A stretch of DNA of 63,769 nt from Dietzia massiliensis (GTDB lineage: Bacteria; Actinomycetota; Actinomycetes; Mycobacteriales; Mycobacteriaceae): contig NZ_JAHBAV010000016.1 of assembly GCF_018390595.1 (NCBI RefSeq), positions 1-63,769 of the forward strand. The letters are read 5' to 3'. Positions 27,162-36,403 of this stretch are shown here, one piece after another. Within the stretch, counting starts at the first letter, position 1, and every line of letters begins with the position of its first letter. The notes under the pieces are model-generated. The model was given only the letters and a program-made list of their open reading frames with translations, was not told the DNA's origin and did not search any database. Both the position numbers and the translations under genes were made by a program.

Positions 27162-28367
27162 TTATCCGATGTACGGCGGGGTCTTCTTCAGTTCGCCTCG
27201 CGCGATCGTGCGGCGGTGGACCGCGTCCGGGCCGTCGACGATCCGCAGGGCCCGCGCCCACGCGTAGAAGTACGCGAGCGGGGTGTCGTCGGAGACGCCG
27301 GCGCCGCCGAAGACCTCGATGGCCCGGTCGATGACCGCGCACGCCACCTGCGGCGCGATGACCTTGATGGCCGAGATCTCGAAGCGGGCCTCCTTGGCGC
27401 CGACGGTGTCGATCATCCACGCGCAGTGTTGGACCTGCAGGCGCGCCTGGTCGATCTCGATCCGCGAGTTCGCGATGTGCTCCTGCACCACCCCCTGGCT
27501 GGCCAGGGAGCCACCGAAGGCGTGGCGGGACTTGGCCCGGTCGACCATCAGCGCGAGCGCCCGCTCGGCCATCCCGATGGCGCGCATGGCGTGGTGAATG
27601 CGGCCCGGACCCAGGCGCGCCTGAGCGATGGCGAATCCGGCGCCCTCCTCACCGAGCAGGTTGGAGGCGGGCACCCGCACGTTGTCGAACACCAGCTCAC
27701 AGTGCCCGTGCTGGTCCTGGTAGCCGAACAGGGGCAGATTGCGCTCGATCCGTAGCCCCGGGGTGTCGCGCGGGACGAGGACCATGGACTGCTGCCGGTG
27801 GGTCTCGGCGTCGGGGTCGGTCTTGCCCATGACGATGAGGATCTCGCAGCGGGTGTCGGCGATGCCCGTGATCCACCACTTGCGACCGTTGATCACGTAC
27901 TCGTCGCCCTCGCGGCGGATCACGGTCTGGATGTTGGTCGCGTCGGAGGAGGCGACGTCGGGCTCGGTCATGGCGTACGCCGAGCGGATCTTCCCCTCCT
28001 TGAGCGGCTCGAGGTACCTGGCCTTCTGCTCATCGGTGCCGAACAGGTGGAAGGTCTCCATGTTCCCGGTGTCGGGGGCCTGCGAGTTGATCGCCTCGGG
28101 GGCGATGACGGGCGACCATCCCGTGATCTCCGAGACGGCGGCGAACTCGAGGTTGGAGATCCCCGACCACTCGGGCAGGAAGAGGTTCCACAGGCCACGA
28201 CGGCGGGCCTCGGCCTTGAGGTCCTCCATGATCGGCGGGTAGGCGTTGTCGCCGTGCTCGCGCAGGTAAGCCGACCACACGGGCTCTGCCGGGAAGACGT
28301 GCTCCCGCATGAACTCCCACATGTTCTCCTGCAGCTCGACGCTGCGCTGGCTATGAGCGAATTCCAT
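27162..28367 (-). CDS. Acyl-CoA dehydrogenase, ACAD10/11-like
   Basis: The 401-aa protein begins MEFAHSQRSVELQENMW and has EQKARYLEPLKEGKIRSAYA, TEPDVASSDATNIQTVI (FAD region), WWITGIADTRCEI and VDGPDAVHRRTIARGEL at the end. The DGPDAVH ending, with no Glu of the YEGTSEI type, matches the ACAD10/11 branch. That branch pairs with an aminoglycoside phosphotransferase-like kinase, and one lies two genes upstream. In mammals the ACAD11 fusion handles 4-hydroxy acids after phosphorylation. The same chemistry here is inference. Confidence 0.88.
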   Translation of the reverse strand: MEFAHSQRSVELQENMWEFMREHVFPAEPVWSAYLREHGDNAYPPIMEDLKAEARRRGLWNLFLPEWSGISNLEFAAVSEITGWSPVIAPEAINSQAPDTGNMETFHLFGTDEQKARYLEPLKEGKIRSAYAMTEPDVASSDATNIQTVIRREGDEYVINGRKWWITGIADTRCEILIVMGKTDPDAETHRQQSMVLVPRDTPGLRIERNLPLFGYQDQHGHCELVFDNVRVPASNLLGEEGAGFAIAQARLGPGRIHHAMRAIGMAERALALMVDRAKSRHAFGGSLASQGVVQEHIANSRIEIDQARLQVQHCAWMIDTVGAKEARFEISAIKVIAPQVACAVIDRAIEVFGGAGVSDDTPLAYFYAWARALRIVDGPDAVHRRTIARGELKKTPPYIG

Positions 28368-28405
28368 TGTTTCTACTCCTGTAGTGGCTGTCGGCGCGGA
28401 CGCGG

Positions 28406-29230
28406 TCAGTGCAGGGTCATGCCACCATCGACCACGAGGGTCGCGCCGGTGATGAAGGACGAGGCGTCGGAGGCGAGGAAGACCAGCGCTGAGTCGAGTT
28501 CGGGCTGCAGTCCGAGCCTGCCGAAGATGGTGCTGCCGGTGATGTCGGCGAGCATCTTCTCGGGGATCTCGTCGGTCATCTCGGAGGCGAAGTACCCGGG
28601 GGCGAGCGCGTTGACGCGGATGCCACGGCGGCTGCCCCACTGGTGGGCCAGGTCGCGGGTCAGGCCGAGAACGGCCGCCTTGGTCGCGGAGTACGCGGCC
28701 TGCGGCGCGAAGCCGGCGGTCAGGCCCAGCACGCTGGCGACGTTGACGATGCTCGAGCCGGGCTGCATGACGGCCGCGCACTCCTTGGCCGCCCAGTAGG
28801 CGCCGTTCAGGTTGACGTCCACCACGCCGCGAAACTGCTCGGGCGTCTCCTTGAGGGCGGGCACGGCGGTGCCGAGTCCGGCGTTGTTGACGAGGATGTC
28901 GATGCGCCCGTGGGCGTCCATCACCGCGCGGACCATCGCCGCGCAGGCCTCCGGGTCCGCGACGTCGCAGGCCACGGTCATCGCGGTGCCGCCGGACTCA
29001 CGCAGGTCGTCTGCGAGCGCCTCGAGCCGGTCCCGGCGCCGGGCGGCGAGCACGACGGTGGCGCCGGCCGAGGACAGCGCGCGGGTGAATCCCGCCCCGA
29101 GGCCGGAGGACGCGCCGGTGATCACGGCGACGCGGCCGTCCAGGCGGAAGCGGTCGAGAACGGGCACCGCCGACTGCGGTCCCGTGCGCGGATCGACGGG
29201 CGACGGCGCGGCGGTGGTCGCGTCGGTCAT
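28406..29230 (-). CDS. Short-chain dehydrogenase/reductase
   Basis: A classical SDR with extra N-terminal residues; core TGASSGLGAGFTRAL (about residue 39), NNAGLGTA, the Ser in NVASVLGLT and YSATKAA catalytic pair. The Arg-rich AARRRDR after the second strand favours NADP(H). Length 274 aa. The ATG shares a base with the phosphotransferase stop (TGATG), so the two are coupled; a dehydrogenase follows 38 nt downstream. Likely oxidises a hydroxyacyl intermediate (inference). Confidence 0.88.
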   Translation of the reverse strand: MTDATTAAPSPVDPRTGPQSAVPVLDRFRLDGRVAVITGASSGLGAGFTRALSSAGATVVLAARRRDRLEALADDLRESGGTAMTVACDVADPEACAAMVRAVMDAHGRIDILVNNAGLGTAVPALKETPEQFRGVVDVNLNGAYWAAKECAAVMQPGSSIVNVASVLGLTAGFAPQAAYSATKAAVLGLTRDLAHQWGSRRGIRVNALAPGYFASEMTDEIPEKMLADITGSTIFGRLGLQPELDSALVFLASDASSFITGATLVVDGGMTLH

Positions 29231-30303
29231 CACTTGGTCCCCTTCCGGGAGTCGAGGATCGAGTGGCCGTGGTCGACCAGCTCGCGGATCTGCGGGCCGA
29301 TGTCTCCGAAGTCCTGTCCGGCCATGTCGCCGGCCTCGGAGCGGGTGGCCACGCCCTGGGCGATGGCGGCGAACTTGAACGTGGCGAACGCCAGGTACCA
29401 GGGCATGTGGGACGGGTCCGTGCCGGTGGCGTCGCAGTACCGGTCGAGGAGGCGCTGCGGCCCCGGCCACCCGGGTTCGGTGGTGACGGTGGGGATGAGC
29501 GGCACCGTCGGCCCGTCGGGATCGCCCCAGTACAGGACGGTCTGTGCCAGGTCGGCGACGGGGTCACCGAGCGTGGACAGCTCCCAGTCGAGGATCGCCT
29601 TGATGCGCCCCGGGTCGTCGGGGTCGACGACGTAGTTGTCCAGTCGGTAGTCACCGTGGATGATCCGCGACGACGGCGAGGTGGGCATGCTCTCGCCGAG
29701 ACGCGCCGCCAGGTCGGGCAGGCGCTCGGCCCGGACAGAGGCACTGGACTTCTCCGACTGGCCCAGCCAGCGTCGGAGTTGTCGCTCCAGATAGCCCTCC
29801 GGGCGTCCGAGATCGGACAGGCCCACGGCGTCCTGGTCCACGGCATGGAGCGCGACCAGGGCGTCGATCTGGGCGTCGGCCATGGCCGCCTTGTCGTCGT
29901 CGGACTCGGCGAAGCCCGGCGGTAGCACGTCACGGATGACGTGGCCGACCACCTTCTCCATCACGTAGTACGGCACGCCCAGGTCCTCACCGGTGGTCTC
30001 GTTGAGCACCACCTTCGCGACCGGCACGTCCGTGTCCGCGAGCCCGAGCTGGATGCGTGCCTCGCGACCCATGTCGTGGGCGCTCGGCAGGAGCTTCCCC
30101 GTGGGCGGCCGCCGCAGGATGAGCTCGCCGGCGTCCGAGCGGAGCGTGAACGTGAGGTTCGACTTGCCGCCGGCGATGAGCTCGGCGTCGAAGTCGGTCC
30201 ACGCCCGGTCGCCGGTGGCCTCGGCGATCTTCGGACCCACGATGTCGGGGCGGAGCAGCTGGTCGAGCGACAGGCCCGTGGCCTCTGACGATGATGGGGT
30301 CAT
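29230..30303 (-). CDS. APH-like phosphotransferase of the ACAD11 N-terminal type
   Basis: The fold is an aminoglycoside phosphotransferase/choline kinase type: AGGKSNLTFTLRS (nucleotide loop), ILRRPPTGKLLPSAHDMGRE, catalytic HGDYRLDN (about residue 216) and metal site ILDWELSTLGDPVADLA. The wording RRPP..LLPSAHDMGRE is characteristic of proteins related to the kinase half of ACAD11, not of antibiotic resistance enzymes. The ACAD10/11-like gene two positions downstream makes phosphorylation of a hydroxyacyl-CoA the best guess. At 357 aa it is complete. Confidence 0.85.
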   Translation of the reverse strand: MTPSSSEATGLSLDQLLRPDIVGPKIAEATGDRAWTDFDAELIAGGKSNLTFTLRSDAGELILRRPPTGKLLPSAHDMGREARIQLGLADTDVPVAKVVLNETTGEDLGVPYYVMEKVVGHVIRDVLPPGFAESDDDKAAMADAQIDALVALHAVDQDAVGLSDLGRPEGYLERQLRRWLGQSEKSSASVRAERLPDLAARLGESMPTSPSSRIIHGDYRLDNYVVDPDDPGRIKAILDWELSTLGDPVADLAQTVLYWGDPDGPTVPLIPTVTTEPGWPGPQRLLDRYCDATGTDPSHMPWYLAFATFKFAAIAQGVATRSEAGDMAGQDFGDIGPQIRELVDHGHSILDSRKGTK

Positions 30304-30384
30304 GGAGTTCGATCCTCGCTGTTGATGGGCGGCCGGGTGAACGGTTCGGAGCGGATCCGGGCTGCGTAGTTCGGAGACGCCTGA

Positions 30385-31737
30385 TCAGTGCTGGCCGACC
30401 CGGTGCAGGTCGTGGCCCCGGGTCTCCTTCATGAAGGCGGTCGCGACCATGGTGCAGACGCACAGGGCGATGATGTACGCGCTGATCATCCAGTACAGGT
30501 CCCACTCGATGAACTGGGCGTTGAGGTACGGGGCGCTGCCGCCGAACACGGCGACCGAGAGCGAGTAGGCGAACCCGATGCCGGCGGTCCGCATCTTCGT
30601 GGGGAACGCCTCGGACATGAACGAGGACAGGATCGACCCGGCGGCGGCGACGAGCGTCATCGCGATGAGCGAGGCGACGAACAGCGTCCACGGGCGCTCG
30701 TCGATCATCCCCATCAGCACCGGCGTGGTGATGATGGTGCCGACACCGAAGATGAAGATCACCGGGCGGCGGCCGATGTGGTCCGAGAGCAGACCCCACA
30801 GCGGCAGGGTGCCCAGCGCGATGAGCTGGCTGGCGAAGATCATCCAGAACGCGGACTCGGAGTCCATGCCGCGCTGCGTGATGGCGAACGTCGACGCGTA
30901 GGAGCTCCACGTGTAGTGCGCGACCGTCATGCCGGAGACCATGGCCACGACGAGCGCGATGGCGCCGGCCAGCTTGCGCCGCGAGAACGTGACCGCGGTG
31001 CCGGACGCCTCGGCCTCGGCCGCGGCCTTGTCGAAGACGTCGGACTCCTCCATGCCGCGACGCAGGTAGAGCACGAACAGGGCGAACACGGCGCCGAGCA
31101 GGAACGGCACGCGCCAGCCCCACTCGCCCACGGCGCTCTCCGACAGCACGGCGGTGATGCCGCCGCCGATGCCGTAGGCGATCACCGTGCCGCCCATGAT
31201 GGCGACAAAGACGAGGCTGCCCCACATGCCGCGACGGTGCGGGGGCGCGATCTCGGCCACGTAGCTGTAGGCGGTCGCCGACTCACCGCCGTGCGCGAAG
31301 CCCTGGACCATGCGGCACAGCAGCAACAGGCCGGAGGCGACGATCCCGAGTGCTCCGTAGGTCGGCAGCAGGCCGATGAGCAGACTCGCGCCGGCCATCA
31401 TGAGCATGGTGGTGACGAGGACGAACTTGCGGCCCTTCACGTCGGCGATCCGGCCGAAGACGATCCCGCCGAGGGGGCGCATGAGGAAGCCGACGGCGAA
31501 GACGGCGAGGGTGGCCAGCAGCGCGGACACCGGGTTGTCGTTGTTGAACATCGCTGCGGCGATGTAGGGCGCGAAGACCGCGTAGGCGGTCCACTCGTAC
31601 CACTCGAACAGCTGCCCGGTGGTGCTGGCGGCCAGGGACCGGATGCTGCTGCGGTTTCCCCGTGCCGTCTGCACGGGTGGTGCGGCGTCGGCGGTAATGG
31701 CGCCGTTGTCGCCGGCGTTCAGGGTGGCCTCGGCCAT
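30385..31737 (-). CDS. MHS-family MFS transporter (metabolite:H+ symporter)
   Basis: Twelve hydrophobic segments and the MFS loop GRIADVKGRKFVLVTTML (after TM2) place this in the MFS; EWYEWTAYAVFAPYIAAAMF, MRPLGGIVFGRIAD and QGFAHGGESATAYSYVAEIAPPHRRG are typical of the MHS subfamily, which carries dicarboxylates, shikimate, betaine and aromatic acids by proton symport. At 450 aa it is complete. Located between the ligase and kinase genes, it is the probable uptake system for the substrate of the cluster. Confidence 0.88.
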   Translation of the reverse strand: MAEATLNAGDNGAITADAAPPVQTARGNRSSIRSLAASTTGQLFEWYEWTAYAVFAPYIAAAMFNNDNPVSALLATLAVFAVGFLMRPLGGIVFGRIADVKGRKFVLVTTMLMMAGASLLIGLLPTYGALGIVASGLLLLCRMVQGFAHGGESATAYSYVAEIAPPHRRGMWGSLVFVAIMGGTVIAYGIGGGITAVLSESAVGEWGWRVPFLLGAVFALFVLYLRRGMEESDVFDKAAAEAEASGTAVTFSRRKLAGAIALVVAMVSGMTVAHYTWSSYASTFAITQRGMDSESAFWMIFASQLIALGTLPLWGLLSDHIGRRPVIFIFGVGTIITTPVLMGMIDERPWTLFVASLIAMTLVAAAGSILSSFMSEAFPTKMRTAGIGFAYSLSVAVFGGSAPYLNAQFIEWDLYWMISAYIIALCVCTMVATAFMKETRGHDLHRVGQH

Positions 31738-31778
31738 GTCAGTGTCCTTCGGTGTGAGGGGAGGTTCGGGGCGCGTGG

Positions 31779-33446
31779 TCAGGGCTGGTCGGGGGCATGC
31801 GCGTCTCGGAGCTCGCGACGGCGGATCTTGCCGGTCTGGGTCTTGGGAAGTTCGGGGACGAGGTGGATCTCGGCCGGTCGCTTGTAGGCGGCGAGCCGAG
31901 CGGCGGCGAACGCGATCAGCTCGTCCTCCGTGGCGGTACCGCCGGCCTTGAGCGAGACGAACGCGACGACCTTCTCCCCGCGGTACTCGTCGGGCAGGCC
32001 GACGACAGCGGCCTCGAACACGGCGTCGTGTTCGTAGAGAGCGTCCTCGACCTCGCGCGGCCAGACCTTGTAGCCGGAGGCGTTGATCTGGTCCTTGAGC
32101 CGGTCGACGAGGTAGACCCAGCCGACCGCGTCCATGACGGCGACGTCACCGGTGTGCAGACGCCCGCCGGGCATGGTCGACTCGGTCGCGGCCTCATTGC
32201 GCCAGTAGCCCGAGACGATCTGCGGCCCGGACAGCACGAGTTCGCCCTGCTCCCCGGGCGCGACAGGGGCGTCGTCCGCGTCGACGACCTGGGCATCGAT
32301 CCCCGGTAGCGGCACGCCGATCGACAGGGTGCCGCTGGCGGCGTCGACCGGCGCCCGCAGGCCCGGCGGCACGGCGATCACACCGGAGGTCGTCTCCGTC
32401 ATGCCGTAGCCGTTGTGGATGTAGTGCCCGAACCGCTCGGCGAACCGCTCGACCGTCGACGGCGGGATGGGGGCACCACCGCTGTAGAGGGTCTTGACCG
32501 CGGCGAAGTGTTCCGGGCCCGCGCCCTCCAGGCGCATGAGCGCGTTGTACGCGGTTATCGAGCCGATCGTGAACGTGACGCCGTGCTCACGGAACGCGTC
32601 GAGTACGACCTCGGGCCGGAACCGGCCCGCGAAGACGAGCGTCGCGTCGCCGATGAGGGCGAGCGTGGCGTTGGCGACGGCGCCGGTGATGTGGAAAAGC
32701 GGAGCGATGGCCAGGACGACGTCCCCCGGCGCCACATCGACGAAGTCCGCGAGACTCCGGGCGACCGCGACGACGTTGCCGTGCGAGTTCATGGCCCCCT
32801 TCGGCGGCCCGGTCGTGCCCGACGTGTAGGTGAGCAGCGCCAGATCGTCCGGCGTGACCGTGACCTGCTCCGGCGTGCGACCCTCGAACCGCCGGATGAG
32901 CTCGACGAGGTCCCCGTCCGCGGAGGGCTCCGCCGGCTGCTCGTCGCCGAACGCGCGGGGATCGTTCCGCGTCTGCAGATCCCGCTCGCTGGTGCTGACG
33001 ACCCAGGCCACGTCCGTACCGCTGACGGCGTCCCGGATGGCGGGCACGTCCCTGTCGGTGGCGATGATCCCGACGGCACCGGAGTCGGCGACCGGGAGTA
33101 GGAGTTCGCGTCCGAAGTACATCGGGTTGAGCACCACGGCCGCCGCGCCGATCTTCCACAGCGCGAGCATCGCCAGCGCGTACTGGGGGATGTTCTGCAG
33201 GTGGATGCCCACCCGGTCGCCCGGCGCCACGCCGCGGACCTGGAGCGCGGTGGCGAGCGCGTCGGACATCTGGTCGACCTCGGCCGCGGACAGCTCGGTG
33301 TCGAAGTAGGCGATCGCCACCCGATCCGGCGCCGCGGTGACACGCTGGCGCCACGCCTCGACCAGGCTCGATCGTCGCGCCACCGCACCCTCGTCCAGCC
33401 CTGGACGGTATAGCTCCCGCCATGGTCGCAGCTCGCTCTGACTCAT
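31779..33446 (-). CDS. AMP-forming acyl-CoA synthetase
   Basis: An adenylate-forming ligase that activates a carboxylic acid to its CoA thioester. The P-loop-like LLTYTSGTTGPPKGAM (about residue 208), NGYGMTETTSG, LHTGDVAVMDAVGW and DRLKDQINASGYKVWPREVE and the C-terminal Lys in PKTQTGKIRRRELR are intact. From the ATG at 33446, with a GGGAGGAG site, it is 555 aa. It is first in the minus-strand cluster and divergent from the tetR gene; two palindromes sit in the region between them. Chain length specificity is not predictable. Confidence 0.92.
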   Translation of the reverse strand: MSQSELRPWRELYRPGLDEGAVARRSSLVEAWRQRVTAAPDRVAIAYFDTELSAAEVDQMSDALATALQVRGVAPGDRVGIHLQNIPQYALAMLALWKIGAAAVVLNPMYFGRELLLPVADSGAVGIIATDRDVPAIRDAVSGTDVAWVVSTSERDLQTRNDPRAFGDEQPAEPSADGDLVELIRRFEGRTPEQVTVTPDDLALLTYTSGTTGPPKGAMNSHGNVVAVARSLADFVDVAPGDVVLAIAPLFHITGAVANATLALIGDATLVFAGRFRPEVVLDAFREHGVTFTIGSITAYNALMRLEGAGPEHFAAVKTLYSGGAPIPPSTVERFAERFGHYIHNGYGMTETTSGVIAVPPGLRAPVDAASGTLSIGVPLPGIDAQVVDADDAPVAPGEQGELVLSGPQIVSGYWRNEAATESTMPGGRLHTGDVAVMDAVGWVYLVDRLKDQINASGYKVWPREVEDALYEHDAVFEAAVVGLPDEYRGEKVVAFVSLKAGGTATEDELIAFAAARLAAYKRPAEIHLVPELPKTQTGKIRRRELRDAHAPDQP

Positions 33447-33483
33447 CTCGCTCCTCCCGTCGCCGCCTGTTCCGGCGTAGCCG

Positions 33484-33501
33484 ACCGAGCGATCGCTCGG
33501 T
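33484..33501. promoter_or_regulatory. Perfect 18-bp palindrome, likely TetR operator
   Basis: ACCGAGCGATCGCTCGGT is a perfect inverted repeat with no spacer, midway between the divergent ligase and TetR starts (38 nt upstream of the ligase ATG). Palindromes of this length and GC-rich form are typical of TetR operators. It is likely the site for autoregulation and for control of the ligase-led operon (inference). Confidence 0.7.
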
Positions 33502-33518
33502 GTGCCATAGTGTTGCGT

Positions 33519-33534
33519 ACACCACATGGGGTGT
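33519..33534. promoter_or_regulatory. Second near-palindrome ACACCNCATGNGGTGT
   Basis: A 16-bp imperfect palindrome, matching itself at 14 of 16 positions, lies 18 nt from the first one and 25 nt ahead of the TetR start. It could be a distinct regulator's site or overlap the tetR promoter. Confidence 0.45.
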
Positions 33535-33558
33535 CAAGCGGAGGGCGGCTATAGGGTG

Positions 33559-34185
33559 ATGGAGATGAGTGAGGAGATCGCGACCACGGCGGATTGGCGC
33601 GAGTTCGGAGACGACGCGCTCTCCCCTCCCCTACGCGCCGCGCTGGGCGTGTTCGCGCGCCACGGCTACCACGGAGCCTCTATCCGGATGATCGCCGAGG
33701 CCGCCGGACTGTCGGTGCCCGGCCTGTACCACCACTACCGCTCCAAGCAGGCGATCCTCGCCGCCCTGGTCGACACCGCGATGGCCGAGATGCTCGCCAA
33801 CACCGCCGCTGCCGCCGACGATGCCGGCGACGATCCGGTGACCCGCTTCGAGAACGTGGTGGAGTGTCTCGCCCGCTTCCACATGGCCCGGCGCGACCAG
33901 GCGTTCGTCGCCTCCACCGAGATGCGCAGCATGGAGCCGGAGGTACGCGCCCACCACGTCGGCCAACGCGATGCCCAGCAGGAGATGATCGAGGACGCCA
34001 TCCGCGCGGGCGTCGAGTCGGGCGACTTCGCATGCGAGTTCCCCGAGGACGCGGCGCGGGCGATCGCATCACTGTGCGTCTCCATCGCGAACTGGTACAG
34101 ACCCGACGGCCCGCTGAGCGCTGACGACGTCGTGTGTCGCCACGTCGAGTTCGCCCGCCGGATGGTCGGGGCGACCGCCCACTGA
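33559..34185 (+). CDS. TetR/AcrR-family regulator of the acyl-CoA cluster
   Basis: The N-terminal HTH is clear: LRAALGVFARHGYHGASIRM, IAEAAGLSVPGLYHHYRSKQ and AILAALVDTAMAEML. The helical C-terminal half (FENVVECLARFHMARRDQAF, REAQQ-type QRDAQQEMIEDAIRAGVESGDF) matches regulators of fatty acid genes in mycobacteria. Length is about 208 aa. It is divergent from the ligase-led operon, with two palindromes between, so local acyl-CoA-responsive repression is plausible (inference). Start could be either ATG at 33559 or 33565. Confidence 0.88.
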   Translation: MEMSEEIATTADWREFGDDALSPPLRAALGVFARHGYHGASIRMIAEAAGLSVPGLYHHYRSKQAILAALVDTAMAEMLANTAAAADDAGDDPVTRFENVVECLARFHMARRDQAFVASTEMRSMEPEVRAHHVGQRDAQQEMIEDAIRAGVESGDFACEFPEDAARAIASLCVSIANWYRPDGPLSADDVVCRHVEFARRMVGATAH

Positions 34186-34195
34186 CCAGCGGCGG

Positions 34196-34930
34196 TCAGC
34201 GCCTCCGCTTACCCTTCGCCGGGGACACGCCCCGCTCCGCTGGCCGCACCCCGCGCTCGGCGCGAGCCCGCGCCTTCGCCGCCGTTTTCTCGCGGGCCGT
34301 GCGCTTCTCGCGCGGTGGCTCCCCCGCACCCCGCGACGTCGATGCCGTTCGGCCCCGCACGATCCCGACGAACTCGTCGATGAGCTGGTCCCCCTCCCGC
34401 GCGGGCGACCACGCGACTCCCACGCGGGTGGTCGCCACACCCCCGAGCGGCCGGGCCACCACGTCCCGACGACTCAGCGACCGTGCGTACGGCAGCGGCA
34501 GCGCGAGCAGCCCGACCCCGGCCGCGACCAGGTCGACGGCGGCGGACACCTCCTCCGGCGTCGCCGTGACCGCGTCGACCGGATCGAGCCATCGCTCGGC
34601 CTCGAGGTCCTCAGGGCTCAACGAGTCGAACGCCCCGAGCTCGTGATCTTTCCCGGCGAGCACGGCCATGGTCTCGGTGTACAGGGGGATCCGCAGGAGT
34701 CCAGGCGGCGCCGACCGCGGCGCATCGTCGGCCTCACGGAGAAAGATCACGTCGAACCCGTCGTCGCCGGCGGACCGGGCCAGGTCCGGCCGCGGGTCCC
34801 CCACACGCCGAGCCGTGATCGGCACATCGGGGTTGCGCTCGCGCCACCGGGTGAGCCACTTGTCGGGCTGGACACCTGGGACGTATCCCACGCGCAGGCG
34901 GGGGCCGATGCCCGCGCTCTCGTCGGTCAC
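34196..34930 (-). CDS. LysR-type effector domain without HTH, with basic tail
   Basis: The 244-aa protein is similar to the substrate-binding half of LysR regulators (RLRVGYVPGVQPDKWLTRWR, LARSAGDDGFDVIFLRE, LLRIPLYTETMAVLAGKDHEL, VAAGVGLLALPLPYARSLSRRDV) but starts directly with this domain and has no DNA-binding HTH. A lysine/arginine-rich tail (from about residue 205, ending GVSPAKGKRRR) follows, which could bind nucleic acid. Such HTH-free relatives occur in Mycobacteriales and their function is unknown. It lies between tetR and glyA, facing tetR, with only 10 nt between stops. Confidence 0.7.
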   Translation of the reverse strand: MTDESAGIGPRLRVGYVPGVQPDKWLTRWRERNPDVPITARRVGDPRPDLARSAGDDGFDVIFLREADDAPRSAPPGLLRIPLYTETMAVLAGKDHELGAFDSLSPEDLEAERWLDPVDAVTATPEEVSAAVDLVAAGVGLLALPLPYARSLSRRDVVARPLGGVATTRVGVAWSPAREGDQLIDEFVGIVRGRTASTSRGAGEPPREKRTAREKTAAKARARAERGVRPAERGVSPAKGKRRR

Positions 34931-34964
34931 CGGCCCCCGCCTGTCGTCGTGTGTCTAGGAGTCC

Positions 34965-36269
34965 TCAGCCCAGGATCGTCCAGTCCTCGAGCCCCTCGTA
35001 CAGCGGCTTGGCCTTCGCCAGGGCGGTCACCCGCTCGCGCAGGCCCGCGGTGTCGGCGTCCTTGCCGGCCGCCAGGGCGGCGCCGATGATGTCGGCGACC
35101 TCACGGAAGTCGTCTGCGGTGAAGCCGCGCGTCGCCAGGGCGGGCGTGCCGATCCGCAGGCCGGAGGTGACCATCGGTGGCCGGGGGTCGAACGGCACGG
35201 CGTTACGGTTCACGGTGATGCCGACCTCGTGCAGCAGGTCCTCGGCCTGCTGACCGTCCAGCTCCGAGTCACGCAGGTCGACCAGGACCAGGTGGACGTC
35301 GGTCCCTCCGGTGAGGACCGAGACACCGGCGTTCTTGCAGTCCTCGGCGGTGAGCCTCTCGGCGAGGATCTTGGCGCCCTCGAGGGTGCGCTGCTGCCGC
35401 TCCCGGAACTGCTCGGTCCCGGCGATCTTCATGGCCGTGGCCTTGGCGGCGATCGCGTGCATGAGCGGCCCGCCCTGCTGGCCCGGGAACACCGAGGAGT
35501 TGAGCTTCTTGAAGAGCTCGAGGTCGTTGGTGAGGATCATGCCGGAGCGCGGCCCGCCGAGCGTCTTGTGCACGGTCGTGGAGACGACGTGTGCGTGCGG
35601 GACGGGGCTCGGGTGCAGGCCCGCGGCGACCAGGCCGGCGAAGTGAGCCATGTCCACCCACAGCTTGGCGCCGACCTCGTCGGCGATCTCGCGGAACTTC
35701 GCGAAGTCCAGCGTCCGGGGGTAGGCCGACCAGCCGGCGATGATGACGTCAGGCTTCTCCGCCAGAGCCATCTCACGGACGGCGTCCATGTCGACGAGCA
35801 TCGTCTCGGCGTCGACCTCGTAGGCGGCGACCTCGTACAGCTGGCCGGAGAAGTTGAGCTTCATGCCGTGCGTGAGGTGTCCACCGTGGGCCAGGGACAG
35901 CCCCATGATCTTGGAGCCCGGCGCGGCGAGCGCCATGAGCACGGCGGCGTTGGCCTGGGCCCCGGCGTGCGGCTGGACGTTGGCGTACTTGGCGCCGAAG
36001 ACCTCCTTGGCGCGGTCGCGGGCCAGGTTCTCGATGACGTCCACGTGCTCGCACCCGCCGTAGTAGCGGCGTCCCGGGTAGCCCTCGGCGTACTTGTTGG
36101 TGAGCACGGAGCCCTGCGCCTGCAGCACCGAGCGCGGCACGAAGTTCTCCGACGCGATCATCTCGAGCGTGTCCCGCTGACGGGCCAGCTCGCCGGCCAT
36201 CGCCTCGGCGACCTCCGGATCCAGTTCGGACAGGGAGGCGGAGAACACGTCGGTGTTCGGGTCGGTCAT
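34965..36269 (-). CDS. glyA: Serine hydroxymethyltransferase
   Basis: This PLP enzyme interconverts serine and glycine with tetrahydrofolate. The PLP Lys is in [14 protein letters not shown] (about residue 230), and [24 protein letters not shown] and [15 protein letters not shown] are canonical. The ATG at 36269 gives 434 aa, the usual size. In M. tuberculosis glyA also neighbours coaA and phoH, so this is backbone. It is divergent from coaA with 134 nt between. Confidence 0.95.
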   Translation of the reverse strand: MTDPNTDVFSASLSELDPEVAEAMAGELARQRDTLEMIASENFVPRSVLQAQGSVLTNKYAEGYPGRRYYGGCEHVDVIENLARDRAKEVFGAKYANVQPHAGAQANAAVLMALAAPGSKIMGLSLAHGGHLTHGMKLNFSGQLYEVAAYEVDAETMLVDMDAVREMALAEKPDVIIAGWSAYPRTLDFAKFREIADEVGAKLWVDMAHFAGLVAAGLHPSPVPHAHVVSTTVHKTLGGPRSGMILTNDLELFKKLNSSVFPGQQGGPLMHAIAAKATAMKIAGTEQFRERQQRTLEGAKILAERLTAEDCKNAGVSVLTGGTDVHLVLVDLRDSELDGQQAEDLLHEVGITVNRNAVPFDPRPPMVTSGLRIGTPALATRGFTADDFREVADIIGAALAAGKDADTAGLRERVTALAKAKPLYEGLEDWTILG

Positions 36270-36403
36270 CGTTGCTCCTCGCGCGTGGGCTTCTCGCTTC
36301 GTACGAATCGTGTGGGCCACGGCTCGTCTCGTCGTCGTCGTCAGTCTAGTGCCACGCACCCTGACACCCTCTCCCCCGTGGCCACCTGCCACAATCGGAA
36401 CCC

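Noticed and set aside
30388..31887. Long plus-strand frame opposite the MFS transporter
   Set aside because: Composition (Asp, Gly, Glu, His, Arg-rich) is the typical antisense image of a membrane protein gene.
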